From assembly GCA_963739545.1 (NCBI GenBank), contig CAVUAT010000001.1, forward strand, positions 1 to 5,470: a stretch of 5,470 nt of DNA, written 5' to 3'. The stretch is from CAVUAT01 sp963739545 (lineage in GTDB: Bacteria > Actinomycetota > Thermoleophilia > Solirubrobacterales > 70-9). Below, piece by piece: positions 1 through 5,470 of the stretch (positions are counted from its first letter, which is position 1; every line of letters starts with the position of its first letter). The position numbers and the translations under genes were made by a program. The notes below the pieces were generated by a model. It did no database searches. It had not been told where the DNA came from and saw only the letters and a program-made list of their open reading frames with translations.

Positions 1-348
1 CTTTAGCCAGAACAGAGAGCCGCTTTGCATGGGAGCAGCGGTTAAACGCCCGTGCTCTTCGGCGGACCGGCATGCACTTCGGGGGTCTATAGACCCCCGA
101 ATCGCCTGGCCGCGCCGTAGTCGCTAGCGGTGGTTAGCATGGAAGTGAGGGTCTGGCATAGGGCGGGAGAACCACCGTGCCTATGGGGAGTTCGAGGTGA
201 TCGTTCCGCTTCCCCTCCCTCTGATTTGCCTCCAATCGCCGCTTGCCACGCGCCGCCGGACCAACTTCCGCCAGCCGCTGGCTCCAGGCACTTCAGGGTG
301 CGCCTATCGTCCAAACTAGCTATCTCACTAGTTCGAGCTGATTAGCGG
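1..348. other. Gene-free stretch downstream of the epoxide hydrolase
   Basis: No convincing gene is visible here. Open frames of about 70 codons exist on both strands (87-314 minus, 130-345 plus), but their translations are low-complexity Arg/Pro/Gly/Ser-rich strings, resemble no family I recognise, and overlap each other. The stretch holds a perfect 24-bp palindrome at 78-101 (listed separately). Weaker inverted repeats are CCGCT/AGCGG (20-24/37-41), GCCAG/CTGGC around a 3-nt loop (270-282) and AACTAG/CTAGTT with an 8-nt spacer (314-333). The last lies 16 bp beyond the epoxide hydrolase stop but has no T-tract. I found no tRNA-like T-loop or cloverleaf. Confidence 0.6.
78..101. terminator. 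Perfect 24-bp palindrome, possible bidirectional terminator hairpin
   Basis: The two 10-base arms TTCGGGGGTC and GACCCCCGAA flank a TATA tetraloop and pair perfectly, so either strand's transcript would form a stable GC-rich hairpin. No T-run follows on either strand, so it is not a canonical intrinsic terminator. A terminator or processing role is inferred from stem strength and intergenic position, about 250 bp past the epoxide hydrolase stop. A palindromic protein-binding site is an alternative. The core GGGGTCT/AGACCCC also occurs in the hairpins in front of gcvPB at the other end of the window. Confidence 0.4.
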
Positions 349-1560
349 TCATCGCACCGAGCTGAACGCTGCCCGGAGCTCCCCCGAGAACAGCTCGGGC
401 TCCTCCCAGGCGGCGAAGTGGCCGCCCTCCTCGACCTTGTTGTAGTGGAGAAGTTTCGGATACGCCTGCTCCGTCCAGCTGCGCGGCGCCTCGTACTGCT
501 CGCCGGGAAAGACACTCACGGCCACCGGAATCGAGACGCCCTTGGCGTTGAAGAAGCCGCCCTTGTATTCCCAATACAGACGGGACGCGGAGATACCGGT
601 CTTCGTCAGCCAATAGAGCGTGATGTTGTCGAGGACCTCGTCACGCGTCAGCTCGCCCGTGGCGCTAGTGGTCCGGTCCAGGGCAGAGACGATCGCGGCG
701 GCCGGCTGGCCGTCAGCATCGTTGTGATCGAGAAGCCAGGCTGCCAGGCCGACGGGTGAATCCGCGATCCCGTACAGGGTCTGCGGCCGCGCGGCCATGT
801 ACCGGGCGTACTCGACTTGCTTGAACGTCCTCTCCAACTGCTCATACGCGCGTCGTTCCTCAGCTGAGAGGCCGGATGGCGGCGGGTCGCCGGCCTGGAG
901 AGCCCGGTCGACGTCATCTGGAACGGTGGCCGGCATGTTGGTGTGGATGGCAAGCAGACCCTCAGGTGCCTGCAAGCCCATCTGGTCGACGACAAACGCA
1001 CCCCAGTCGCCGCCTTGGGCGACGTAGCGGGTGTAGGCGAGGCGCCTCATAAGCTCCGCCCAGGCTCGGGCCATCCGCTCGGGGCCCCAGCCGGTCATGG
1101 TCGGTTTGCCCGAAAACCCATAGCCGGGCATCGACGGAATCACCACATCGAATGCGTCCGATGCGCTCGCGCCGTCTGCCGTCGGATCGGTCAGTCGATC
1201 GATGATCTTCAGCTGCTCGATGATCGACCCGGGCCATCCGTGATTGACGATGAGCGGCAACGCATCTTCGTGATCGGACTTGACGTGGATGAAGTGGATG
1301 TCGAGGCCGTCGATCTCGGTCATGAATTGCGGCAGGGAGTTCAGTTTCGCCTCGCACTTGCGCCAGTCGTAGTCCGTCCCCCAATAGTCGGCTAGCTCCT
1401 TAACCATCGCGAGCGGCACGCCCTGGGACTGATCCGCGACGGTCTCCTTCTCGGGCCAGTTCGTGGCCGCGATGCGTCGACGGAGGTCCTCCAGGGCCTC
1501 ATCGGGAACGTCGACGTTGAAGGGACGGATCTCGTTAGCGGTCTCGACGACGCTACTCAT
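349..1560 (-). CDS. Epoxide hydrolase, EHN-domain alpha/beta-hydrolase family
   Basis: This 403-aa protein matches the usual length and layout of microsomal-type epoxide hydrolases, which open epoxides to vicinal diols through a covalent ester intermediate. The N-terminal EHN segment spans about residues 10-120 (it begins IRPFNVDVPDEAL, with a typical NWPE at 34-37). The oxyanion-hole motif HGWPG is at 107-111. The nucleophile motif GGDWGA gives Asp185. A helical lid covers about 210-330, with Tyr263, Tyr316 and Tyr329 as candidate epoxide-polarising tyrosines. The likely charge-relay acid is Glu354 (VFPGEQ), and the catalytic base is His381 (GGHFAAWEEP). The triad looks complete, so the enzyme is probably active; the substrate cannot be read from sequence. 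No signal peptide or membrane segment is seen, so it is probably cytoplasmic. The start is supported by GGAGGT at 1565-1570, 4 nt before the ATG. GC looks slightly lower than in gcvPB by eye. Confidence 0.93.
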   Translation of the reverse strand: MSSVVETANEIRPFNVDVPDEALEDLRRRIAATNWPEKETVADQSQGVPLAMVKELADYWGTDYDWRKCEAKLNSLPQFMTEIDGLDIHFIHVKSDHEDALPLIVNHGWPGSIIEQLKIIDRLTDPTADGASASDAFDVVIPSMPGYGFSGKPTMTGWGPERMARAWAELMRRLAYTRYVAQGGDWGAFVVDQMGLQAPEGLLAIHTNMPATVPDDVDRALQAGDPPPSGLSAEERRAYEQLERTFKQVEYARYMAARPQTLYGIADSPVGLAAWLLDHNDADGQPAAAIVSALDRTTSATGELTRDEVLDNITLYWLTKTGISASRLYWEYKGGFFNAKGVSIPVAVSVFPGEQYEAPRSWTEQAYPKLLHYNKVEEGGHFAAWEEPELFSGELRAAFSSVR

Positions 1561-1610
1561 AACGACCTCCGGTCCTGGTTTTGGCGGGGTTAGTTCGGCG
1601 ACCTCTCAAG

Positions 1611-1639
1611 ACCCTACTCCTGCATCTCGGGCCCAACAA
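1611..1639 (-). promoter_or_regulatory. Candidate promoter of the epoxide hydrolase gene
   Basis: On the minus strand, TTGTTG (1639-1634) is followed after exactly 17 bp by TAGGGT (1616-1611), which fits the actinobacterial -10 pattern TANNNT. Transcription would begin near 1604, leaving a leader of roughly 44 nt that contains the GGAGGT ribosome-binding site. The -35 match is only partial (3 of 6). If real, it makes the hydrolase at least partly independent of the regulator gene upstream. A 6-bp hairpin, CTTCGC/GCGAAG (1668-1684), lies between the regulator stop and this site and has no T-tract. Confidence 0.3.
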
Positions 1640-1739
1640 GCAGCGACACCAGCCGGCGCAGTCGAGCCTTCGCGGCCGGCGAAGACACCGTTGACCGAGA
1701 GCGCCGCATTCCATGCAAAGGGGCGGTCTGACGCCGGGC

Positions 1740-3269
1740 TCAGGCGATTGGGAGGGCTTCGCTCATCCGCGGGCGCTTCGACAGCGAGCGGATCGCTCGG
1801 CCCAGGCGCTTGGTTCCCTCCGTCAGCTGCTCGGGTGACAGGAAGCTATAGGAGAGGCGCATGTGCGTCAGGTGCGAGGCCTGCGGCATCATCGCCGCGC
1901 CGGGGACGAAGGTGACGCCGTTTCGCACCGCCTCGGTCATCAGCTCGCTCTCGTCGAGCGGGAGGTCGAGGGTCAGCCACAGATGGCCGCCCTGGGGCCT
2001 CTCGGATTCGCAGGTCGCCATGCCCTTCAGGTGCTTGCCGACCGCCTCCAGCAGGACGTCGCGGCGCTCGCGGTAGAAATCGCGGGCGTACTCGATGTGG
2101 TCCGGGTAGGCGCCGTCGGCGAGGAAGCCGGCGACGGCGAGCTGGGAGAGCGTGGCGCTGTGCATGTCGTCGGCTCGCTTCTCGACCAGGATGCGTTCGC
2201 GGACCGGGCCACTGGCGGCGATCCAGCCGACGCGCATGCCGCCGCCGATCACCTTCGACAGCGAGTCCACGTAGACGACGTGGCCCTTCGACTCGGCGCG
2301 CAACGAGCCGCGGTCGTCGCCCTCGAAGCGCAGGTCGCCGTAGATCCCGTCCTCGACGATGAAGAACCCGTGGCGGCGCGCCAGCTCGAGCAAGCGGGTG
2401 CGCCTGGCCGGGGACAGGTCCACCCCGGTCGGGTTATGGCAGCGCGGCTGGATCGCGAGGAAGCGGATCTGCTCGCGGCCGAGTAGGGCCTCGAGCGCGT
2501 CGAGGTCCAGACCGTCGGAGTCCATCGGTACCGGGATGACGCGCGTGTCGATCGACTTTACGGATTCGATCACGCCCATGAACGTCGGCGACTCGCAGGC
2601 CACCGCGTCGCCCGGGCGCAGGATCGCCCGCGCCGCGAGCGTCAGTCCCTGGCGGGCACCGCTGGTGACGATCAGGTCGGAGCGCTCCTCGGGCGCGCCT
2701 CGCTGCTCGGAGAGGATCGCGAGCTGGTCGACGAGCTCGGGCAGCCCCGCTATGTCGGTGTACTGGAGCGCGCGGCTGTCGTGGCGCTCGAGGGCCGCGG
2801 CCATCGCGCGCTCGATTGGTTCGAACGGGAAGAGCTCAGATGACGGGTAGCCGACCGAGAGGGGGATCAGGCCCCGAGCCTGCGAGTGGCGGTACATCTC
2901 GGCCATCACGCGGTCGCCGTGGCTCTCGACGGCCGCGGGCAGCACGTAGCGCTGCCACTCCGTCGAGTCCGAGTCAGCCTCGACACCGGCAGCCTGCAGT
3001 GGCACGATCGCGGGCGCGGCATCGCGAACGAAGGTCCCGCGGCCGACCTGGGAGCTGACCAGTCCCAGCTCGCGGAGGCGGCGGTAGGAACGCACCGCGG
3101 TCAAATGGTTGATGCCGGCGGTCTCCGCCAGCTCGCGGGTCGGCGGCAGCTTTTCGCCGGGCGCCACCTCGCCGGACTCGATCGCGCCGGCGATCGCCCC
3201 GACGATCTGCTCACTCAATGAGCGCTCGCCCTCTCGTTCTAGGTCGATCAATGCCTCTTTGTATGACAT
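1740..3269 (-). CDS. MocR-family transcriptional regulator (GntR winged helix + PLP aminotransferase-like domain)
   Basis: The 509-aa product has the standard MocR architecture and length. A GntR-type winged helix-turn-helix spans about residues 15-83, with the conserved run PGEKLPPTRELAE at 37-49 and the wing GRGTFV at 76-81. A linker follows, then a fold-type I aminotransferase-like domain from about 135 to 495. PLP-site elements are visible: GARQGL (204-209), HNPTG (278-282), Asp307 and Tyr310 in VEDGIYGDL, the Schiff-base Lys339 in SLSK, Arg346 in GGMRVGW, and a carboxylate-binding Arg471 in MRLSYS. Because all cofactor residues are kept, it probably binds PLP and senses an amino acid or PLP-derived ligand; a true aminotransferase activity is less likely but not excluded. 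The frame is open upstream to 3347, but ATG 3269 is chosen because AAAGGAG (3282-3276) sits 6 nt before it. It is divergent from the GNAT-like gene, 80 bp away. Confidence 0.92.
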   Translation of the reverse strand: MSYKEALIDLEREGERSLSEQIVGAIAGAIESGEVAPGEKLPPTRELAETAGINHLTAVRSYRRLRELGLVSSQVGRGTFVRDAAPAIVPLQAAGVEADSDSTEWQRYVLPAAVESHGDRVMAEMYRHSQARGLIPLSVGYPSSELFPFEPIERAMAAALERHDSRALQYTDIAGLPELVDQLAILSEQRGAPEERSDLIVTSGARQGLTLAARAILRPGDAVACESPTFMGVIESVKSIDTRVIPVPMDSDGLDLDALEALLGREQIRFLAIQPRCHNPTGVDLSPARRTRLLELARRHGFFIVEDGIYGDLRFEGDDRGSLRAESKGHVVYVDSLSKVIGGGMRVGWIAASGPVRERILVEKRADDMHSATLSQLAVAGFLADGAYPDHIEYARDFYRERRDVLLEAVGKHLKGMATCESERPQGGHLWLTLDLPLDESELMTEAVRNGVTFVPGAAMMPQASHLTHMRLSYSFLSPEQLTEGTKRLGRAIRSLSKRPRMSEALPIA

Positions 3270-3285
3270 ACAGGACTCCTTTGAA

Positions 3286-3315
3286 TGAGCTATCTTGCGC
3301 GCAGAGTGTAGCTCA
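3286..3315. promoter_or_regulatory. Inverted repeat between divergent genes, candidate MocR operator
   Basis: The arms TGAGCTA (3286-3292) and TAGCTCA (3309-3315) are perfect 7-bp inverted repeats separated by 16 bp, about two helical turns centre to centre (23 bp). The site lies in the 80-bp gap between the MocR gene and the GNAT-like gene and flanks the predicted start of the regulator transcript. GntR-type regulators commonly bind paired short sites in their own divergent promoter, so autoregulation and control of the neighbour are inferred. The binding itself is not shown by the sequence. Confidence 0.4.
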
Positions 3316-3334
3316 AAGTCCGCCGATGGCGCAA
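3305..3334 (-). promoter_or_regulatory. Candidate promoter of the MocR regulator gene
   Basis: On the minus strand TTGCGC (3334-3329) is separated by 18 bp from TACACT (3310-3305), a good TANNNT -10 element. Initiation would fall near 3298, giving a leader of about 28 nt with the AAAGGAG site. The right arm of the inverted repeat overlaps the -10 and the left arm lies just past the start, a position suited to repression. For the divergent plus-strand gene I could not find a convincing -35/-10 pair. Confidence 0.3.
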
Positions 3335-3349
3335 CCACAAGGGGCATCT

Positions 3350-3712
3350 ATGTACAACATGACAGAACATATGATCGACAGCTCCATCACTATCCGAACG
3401 GCCGGCCCGGACGACCTCGCTCCACTCCTCGAGCTGGCCGAGCGCGACAGCGCGTCGGTGCCCCGCGGCGAGCTGCTCGTCGCTGAGTCCGAGGGCGAGA
3501 TCCGCGCTGCGATCTCGATCGTCGGCGGCGCCATCATCGCGGACCCCTTCCACCCCACTGACGGGCTGGTGCGCCTGCTCGCGGCTCGCGTCGATCAGCT
3601 GCGCGGGCGCGGCGCCAAGGGGCTGCGTGCCAGCCTCGGGCGCGTCCTCGGCGCTCGCCGCAAGCGTGGCTTCTCCCCGCAACCGGCGGGCACCCTCCGC
3701 GCTCTCGACTGA
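3350..3712 (+). CDS. Small GNAT-like protein (N-terminal half of the acetyltransferase fold)
   Basis: This 120-aa protein begins, after a short leader, with a segment typical of GNAT acetyltransferases: beta strand ITIRTAGPDD (13-22), helix LAPLLELAERDS (23-34), then strands LLVAESEGE and IRAAISIVGG (42-60). It continues with GAIIADPFHPT (60-70), a helix with many Arg and Leu, and a basic tail. I recall short actinobacterial proteins of this pattern, annotated GNAT-family or hypothetical; the function is unknown. It is shorter than a typical GNAT (about 140-170 aa), and the second half of the fold is missing. QLRGRG (83-88) superficially fits the acetyl-CoA Q/RxxGxG/A motif but sits in a basic helix, so catalysis is doubtful. 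The start at 3350 is preferred because AAGGGG (3339-3344) lies 5 nt upstream; ATGs at 3359 and 3371 are alternatives. It is divergent from the MocR gene and converges on gcvPB with a 15-bp gap. Confidence 0.75.
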   Translation: MYNMTEHMIDSSITIRTAGPDDLAPLLELAERDSASVPRGELLVAESEGEIRAAISIVGGAIIADPFHPTDGLVRLLAARVDQLRGRGAKGLRASLGRVLGARRKRGFSPQPAGTLRALD

Positions 3713-3727
3713 CCCGCTCGGCGGCGG

Positions 3728-5254
3728 CTAACCGCGCGGCTGGCGGATGACCGGGTTGCGCGCCGCGCCGACCTCGTCGAGCCGGCGCACGGGCGTCGTG
3801 TAGGGCGCATGCTGAGCCACCGCCGGGTCCTCCTCGGCCTCGGCGAGGATCTCGTCGAGAGCGTCGGCGAAGGCGTCGAGCGTCTCACGCGTCTCGGTCT
3901 CGGTCGGCTCGATCATCAGCGCCTCGTCGACGAGCAGTGGGAAGTAGACCGTCGGCGGGTGGAAGCCGAAATCGAGCAGGCGCTTCGCGAGGTCGAGGGT
4001 CTTGACGCCGAGCTCCTTCTTGGCTGGTGCGCCGGAGAGGACGAACTCGTGCATCGGCGGGCGGTCGAATGCGACCGGCGCGTACTTGCCGGTCCGGCCG
4101 CCCTTCAGCTTCGCGAGCAGGTAATTGGCGTTCAGCACGGCGGTCTCGGAGGCCTCCTTGAGGCCGTCGCCGCCGAGGCTGAGGATGTAGGCGTAGGAGC
4201 GGACGAGGACCCCGAAGTTGCCCTGGAACCCGCGCAGGCGGCCGATCGACTTCGGGCGGTCGTGGTCGAGGTCGTACCGCGGGCCGTCCCCGTTGGACCC
4301 CTCGACGCACACGACCTGCGGACGCGGCAGGAAGGGCTCGATGCGCTCGGAGACGGCGATCGGGCCGGAGCCGGGACCCCCTCCCCCGTGCGGCTGTGAG
4401 AAGGACTTGTGCAGGTTGAGATGGACGATGTCGAAGCCCATGTCGCCCGGACGCGTCCGGCCCATGATCGCGTTCAGGTTGGCGCCGTCGTAGTAGAGGG
4501 TGCCGCCGATGCCGTGGACGATCTCGGCGATCTCGCCGATGTTCTCGTCGAACAGGCCGAGCGTGTTGGGGTTGGTCAGCATCAGGCACGCGACCTGGTC
4601 GTCGGCCTTGGCGCGCAGGTCACCTAGGTCGACCCCGCCGCGATCGTCGGTCGCGACCTTGACGACCTCGTAGCCGGCCATGGTCACCGTCGCCGGGTTG
4701 GTCCCGTGGGCGGTGTCGGGGGTCAGGACCTTGGTCCTCTGCTCGCCGCGGTCGGCGTGGTACGCGCGGGTCAGCAGCAGGCCGGCGAGCTCGCCGTGGG
4801 AGCCGGCAGAGGGCTGGAGGCTGACGTGCGGCAGGCCGCAGATCTCAGACAGTGAGCCCTGCAGGAGCCACATCAGCTCCAGTGCGCCCTGCGCCCGGCG
4901 CGGGTCCTGAGCGGGGTGCAGGCGGGCGTGGCCGGGCAGCGCGGCGACGCGCTCGTTTAGGCGCGGGTTGTGCTTCATCGTGCAGCTGCCGAGCGGGTAA
5001 AAGCCCGAGTCGAGGTCGAAGTTCCGGCGCGAGATGCGGTTGTAGTGGCGCACGATCTCGGGCTCGGCGATCTCGGGCAGCTCCGCGGGCTTCTCGCGCA
5101 GCAGGCCCGCTGGGATCAGCTCGCCGATGGGCGGCTCGGGGACGCCGGCCGCGGGCAGCGTGGCAGCGCGGCGCCCCTCGACCGACTTCTCGAAGATCGT
5201 GGTCGCTTGGTCGCGCTGCATCGGCGTCTGGGCGAGGTCGGGGGCGGCGCTCAT
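3728..5254 (-). CDS. gcvPB: Glycine dehydrogenase (decarboxylating) subunit 2, P-protein PLP subunit
   Basis: The 508-aa product is the C-terminal-half subunit of the two-part glycine cleavage P-protein. With GcvPA it decarboxylates glycine using PLP and passes aminomethyl to the lipoyl group of GcvH. Family landmarks are all present: IFEKSVEGRRA near the N-terminus (20-30), GSCTMKHNP (89-97), QPSAGSHGEL (147-156), TPDTAHGTNPAT (178-189), YYDGANLNAI (254-263) with the PLP-ring Asp256, and LHKSFSQPHGGGGPGSGP with the Schiff-base Lys283. Length and C-terminal extension are normal, and it should be cytosolic and active. gcvPA is expected close by but is not in the window. No clear Shine-Dalgarno precedes the start. 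ATG 5254 is chosen because homologues begin with a short variable stretch before the IFEKS motif; GTG 5263 and ATG 5221 are alternatives. The reading frame stays open upstream through the 57-bp repeats to the window edge. Confidence 0.95.
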   Translation of the reverse strand: MSAAPDLAQTPMQRDQATTIFEKSVEGRRAATLPAAGVPEPPIGELIPAGLLREKPAELPEIAEPEIVRHYNRISRRNFDLDSGFYPLGSCTMKHNPRLNERVAALPGHARLHPAQDPRRAQGALELMWLLQGSLSEICGLPHVSLQPSAGSHGELAGLLLTRAYHADRGEQRTKVLTPDTAHGTNPATVTMAGYEVVKVATDDRGGVDLGDLRAKADDQVACLMLTNPNTLGLFDENIGEIAEIVHGIGGTLYYDGANLNAIMGRTRPGDMGFDIVHLNLHKSFSQPHGGGGPGSGPIAVSERIEPFLPRPQVVCVEGSNGDGPRYDLDHDRPKSIGRLRGFQGNFGVLVRSYAYILSLGGDGLKEASETAVLNANYLLAKLKGGRTGKYAPVAFDRPPMHEFVLSGAPAKKELGVKTLDLAKRLLDFGFHPPTVYFPLLVDEALMIEPTETETRETLDAFADALDEILAEAEEDPAVAQHAPYTTPVRRLDEVGAARNPVIRQPRG

Positions 5255-5282
5255 GACGAGCACGCCCGACGGGACAAACGCC

Positions 5283-5423
5283 GCGGATGAGGACCCCGGT
5301 GGGGTCTCATAGAGCTGCCGCGCCTCGGGACGAACCGAAGCGGATGAGGACCCCGGTGGGGTCTCATCGAGCTGCCGCGCCTCGGGACGAACCGAAGCGA
5401 ATGAGGACCCCGGTGGGGTCTCA
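5283..5423. repeat. 57-bp tandem repeat array with a hairpin in each unit, upstream of gcvPB
   Basis: Two complete units, 5283-5339 and 5340-5396, differ at only one base (A at 5311, C at 5368). A third, starting at 5397, matches for about 27 bases with G-to-A at 5400 and then diverges. Each unit contains ATGAGGACCCC, loop GGT, GGGGTCTCAT: a 10-bp stem with one bulged G, at 5287-5310, 5344-5367 and 5401-5423. The array starts about 30 bp before the gcvPB ATG, on the side a gcvPB transcript from upstream would cross. Near-identity implies recent duplication or homogenisation. No variable spacers are present, so it is not CRISPR. Roles as leader RNA structure, attenuator, protein-binding array or selfish repeat are all open. 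Confidence 0.85.
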
Positions 5424-5432
5424 CGAGACCCC
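5401..5432 (-). other. Overlapping alternative hairpins at the upstream end of the repeat array
   Basis: Three arms lie in a row: ATGAGGACCCC (5401-5411), GGGGTCTC (5415-5422) and GAGACCCC (5425-5432). The middle arm can pair with the first (bulged stem, loop GGT) or perfectly with the third (8 bp, which would open to 7 bp around a 4-nt loop). Only one of the two can form at a time. Such an arrangement can serve as an attenuator or a terminator, but no T-tract follows either stem on the minus strand. Confidence 0.4.
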
Positions 5433-5470
5433 CATGGCGACCTGATCGCGCTGAACGGGGCCCGACGCCG
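5421..5470 (-). CDS. Possible C-terminal end of an upstream minus-strand gene, cut by the window edge
   Basis: On the minus strand one frame reads ASGPVQRDQVAMGVS and stops at TGA 5423-5421, inside the first hairpin. About 13 of its 15 codons end in G or C, as expected for a gene of this genome. The competing frames either have poorer third-position bias or run on into the repeats. A gene ending here would put the hairpin array between it and gcvPB. gcvPA is the natural candidate by context, but these 15 residues do not let me recognise it. The run-on frame that joins gcvPB is an alternative reading. Confidence 0.25.
   Translation of the reverse strand, partial: ASGPVQRDQVAMGVS

Noticed and set aside
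87..345. Short open frames of 71-75 codons on both strands of the left gene-free stretch
   Set aside because: They overlap one another, include the palindrome or its flank, lack convincing ribosome-binding sites and read as low-complexity sequence.
943..1395. Plus-strand 150-codon frame opposite the epoxide hydrolase
   Set aside because: It overlaps the HGWPG and GGDWGA coding segments of a well supported gene and its translation shows no family features.
1668..1684. Intrinsic terminator after the MocR gene
   Set aside because: CTTCGC/GCGAAG is a 6-bp stem with a 5-nt loop, but no T-run follows on the minus strand and the stem is short, so it was mentioned only as context.
1863..2486. Long plus-strand open frame (about 207 codons) antisense to the MocR gene
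   Set aside because: The minus-strand frame has unmistakable GntR and PLP motifs over the same bases. The antisense translation is a biased Ala/Arg/Val/Asp-rich string with no recognisable family, as expected opposite a high-GC gene.
3713..3727. Bidirectional terminator between the GNAT-like gene and gcvPB
   Set aside because: The 15-bp gap and its flanks offer only a 4-bp GCGG/CCGC stem around CTAA and no T-tract.
3885..4589. Minus-strand 234-codon frame within gcvPB
   Set aside because: It is an out-of-frame shadow of gcvPB: Arg/Pro-rich, no motifs, no ribosome-binding site.
5283..5423. CRISPR array
   Set aside because: The entire 57-bp unit is duplicated, including the part between hairpins; there are no unique spacers.
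5255..5470. Glycine riboswitch upstream of gcvPB
   Set aside because: I looked for the conserved glycine aptamer core on the minus strand and saw only the 57-bp repeat hairpins; no paired aptamer arrangement is visible.

Overview
The window looks like chromosome from a high-GC actinobacterium. GC is roughly 65-70% in the two larger genes, codon third positions are strongly G/C, and the glycine decarboxylase is the two-subunit type. The arrangement and the style of the small GNAT-like protein suggest Thermoleophilia (Solirubrobacterales-like), but that placement is inference from recall, not from an rRNA or phylogenetic marker in the window.

Layout: positions 1-348 have no convincing gene and hold a perfect 24-bp palindrome (78-101). 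A minus-strand epoxide hydrolase of the EHN alpha/beta-hydrolase family occupies 349-1560. A 178-bp gap with a candidate promoter separates it from a minus-strand MocR-type regulator (GntR winged helix fused to a PLP aminotransferase fold) at 1740-3269. An 80-bp divergent promoter region with an inverted repeat, 3270-3349, lies between the regulator and a small plus-strand GNAT-like protein (3350-3712). That gene converges, 15 bp away, on the minus-strand glycine dehydrogenase subunit 2 gene gcvPB (3728-5254). Upstream of gcvPB, 5283-5423 is a tandem array of a 57-bp unit (two full copies and a partial third). Each copy carries a GGGGTC/GACCCC hairpin. The right edge may hold the last codons of another minus-strand gene.

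How they fit: GcvPB would join a separately encoded GcvPA (probably outside the window) to make the P-protein of the glycine cleavage system. The MocR protein probably controls its own promoter and the divergent GNAT-like gene through the inverted repeat between them. The epoxide hydrolase lies downstream on the same strand but appears to have its own promoter and somewhat lower GC, so its link to the regulator is unproven.

I see no defence system, mobile element, CRISPR array or RNA gene. The least explained element is the 57-bp hairpin repeat array in front of gcvPB. It stays open in the gcvPB reading frame and ends in a segment that can fold two mutually exclusive ways.
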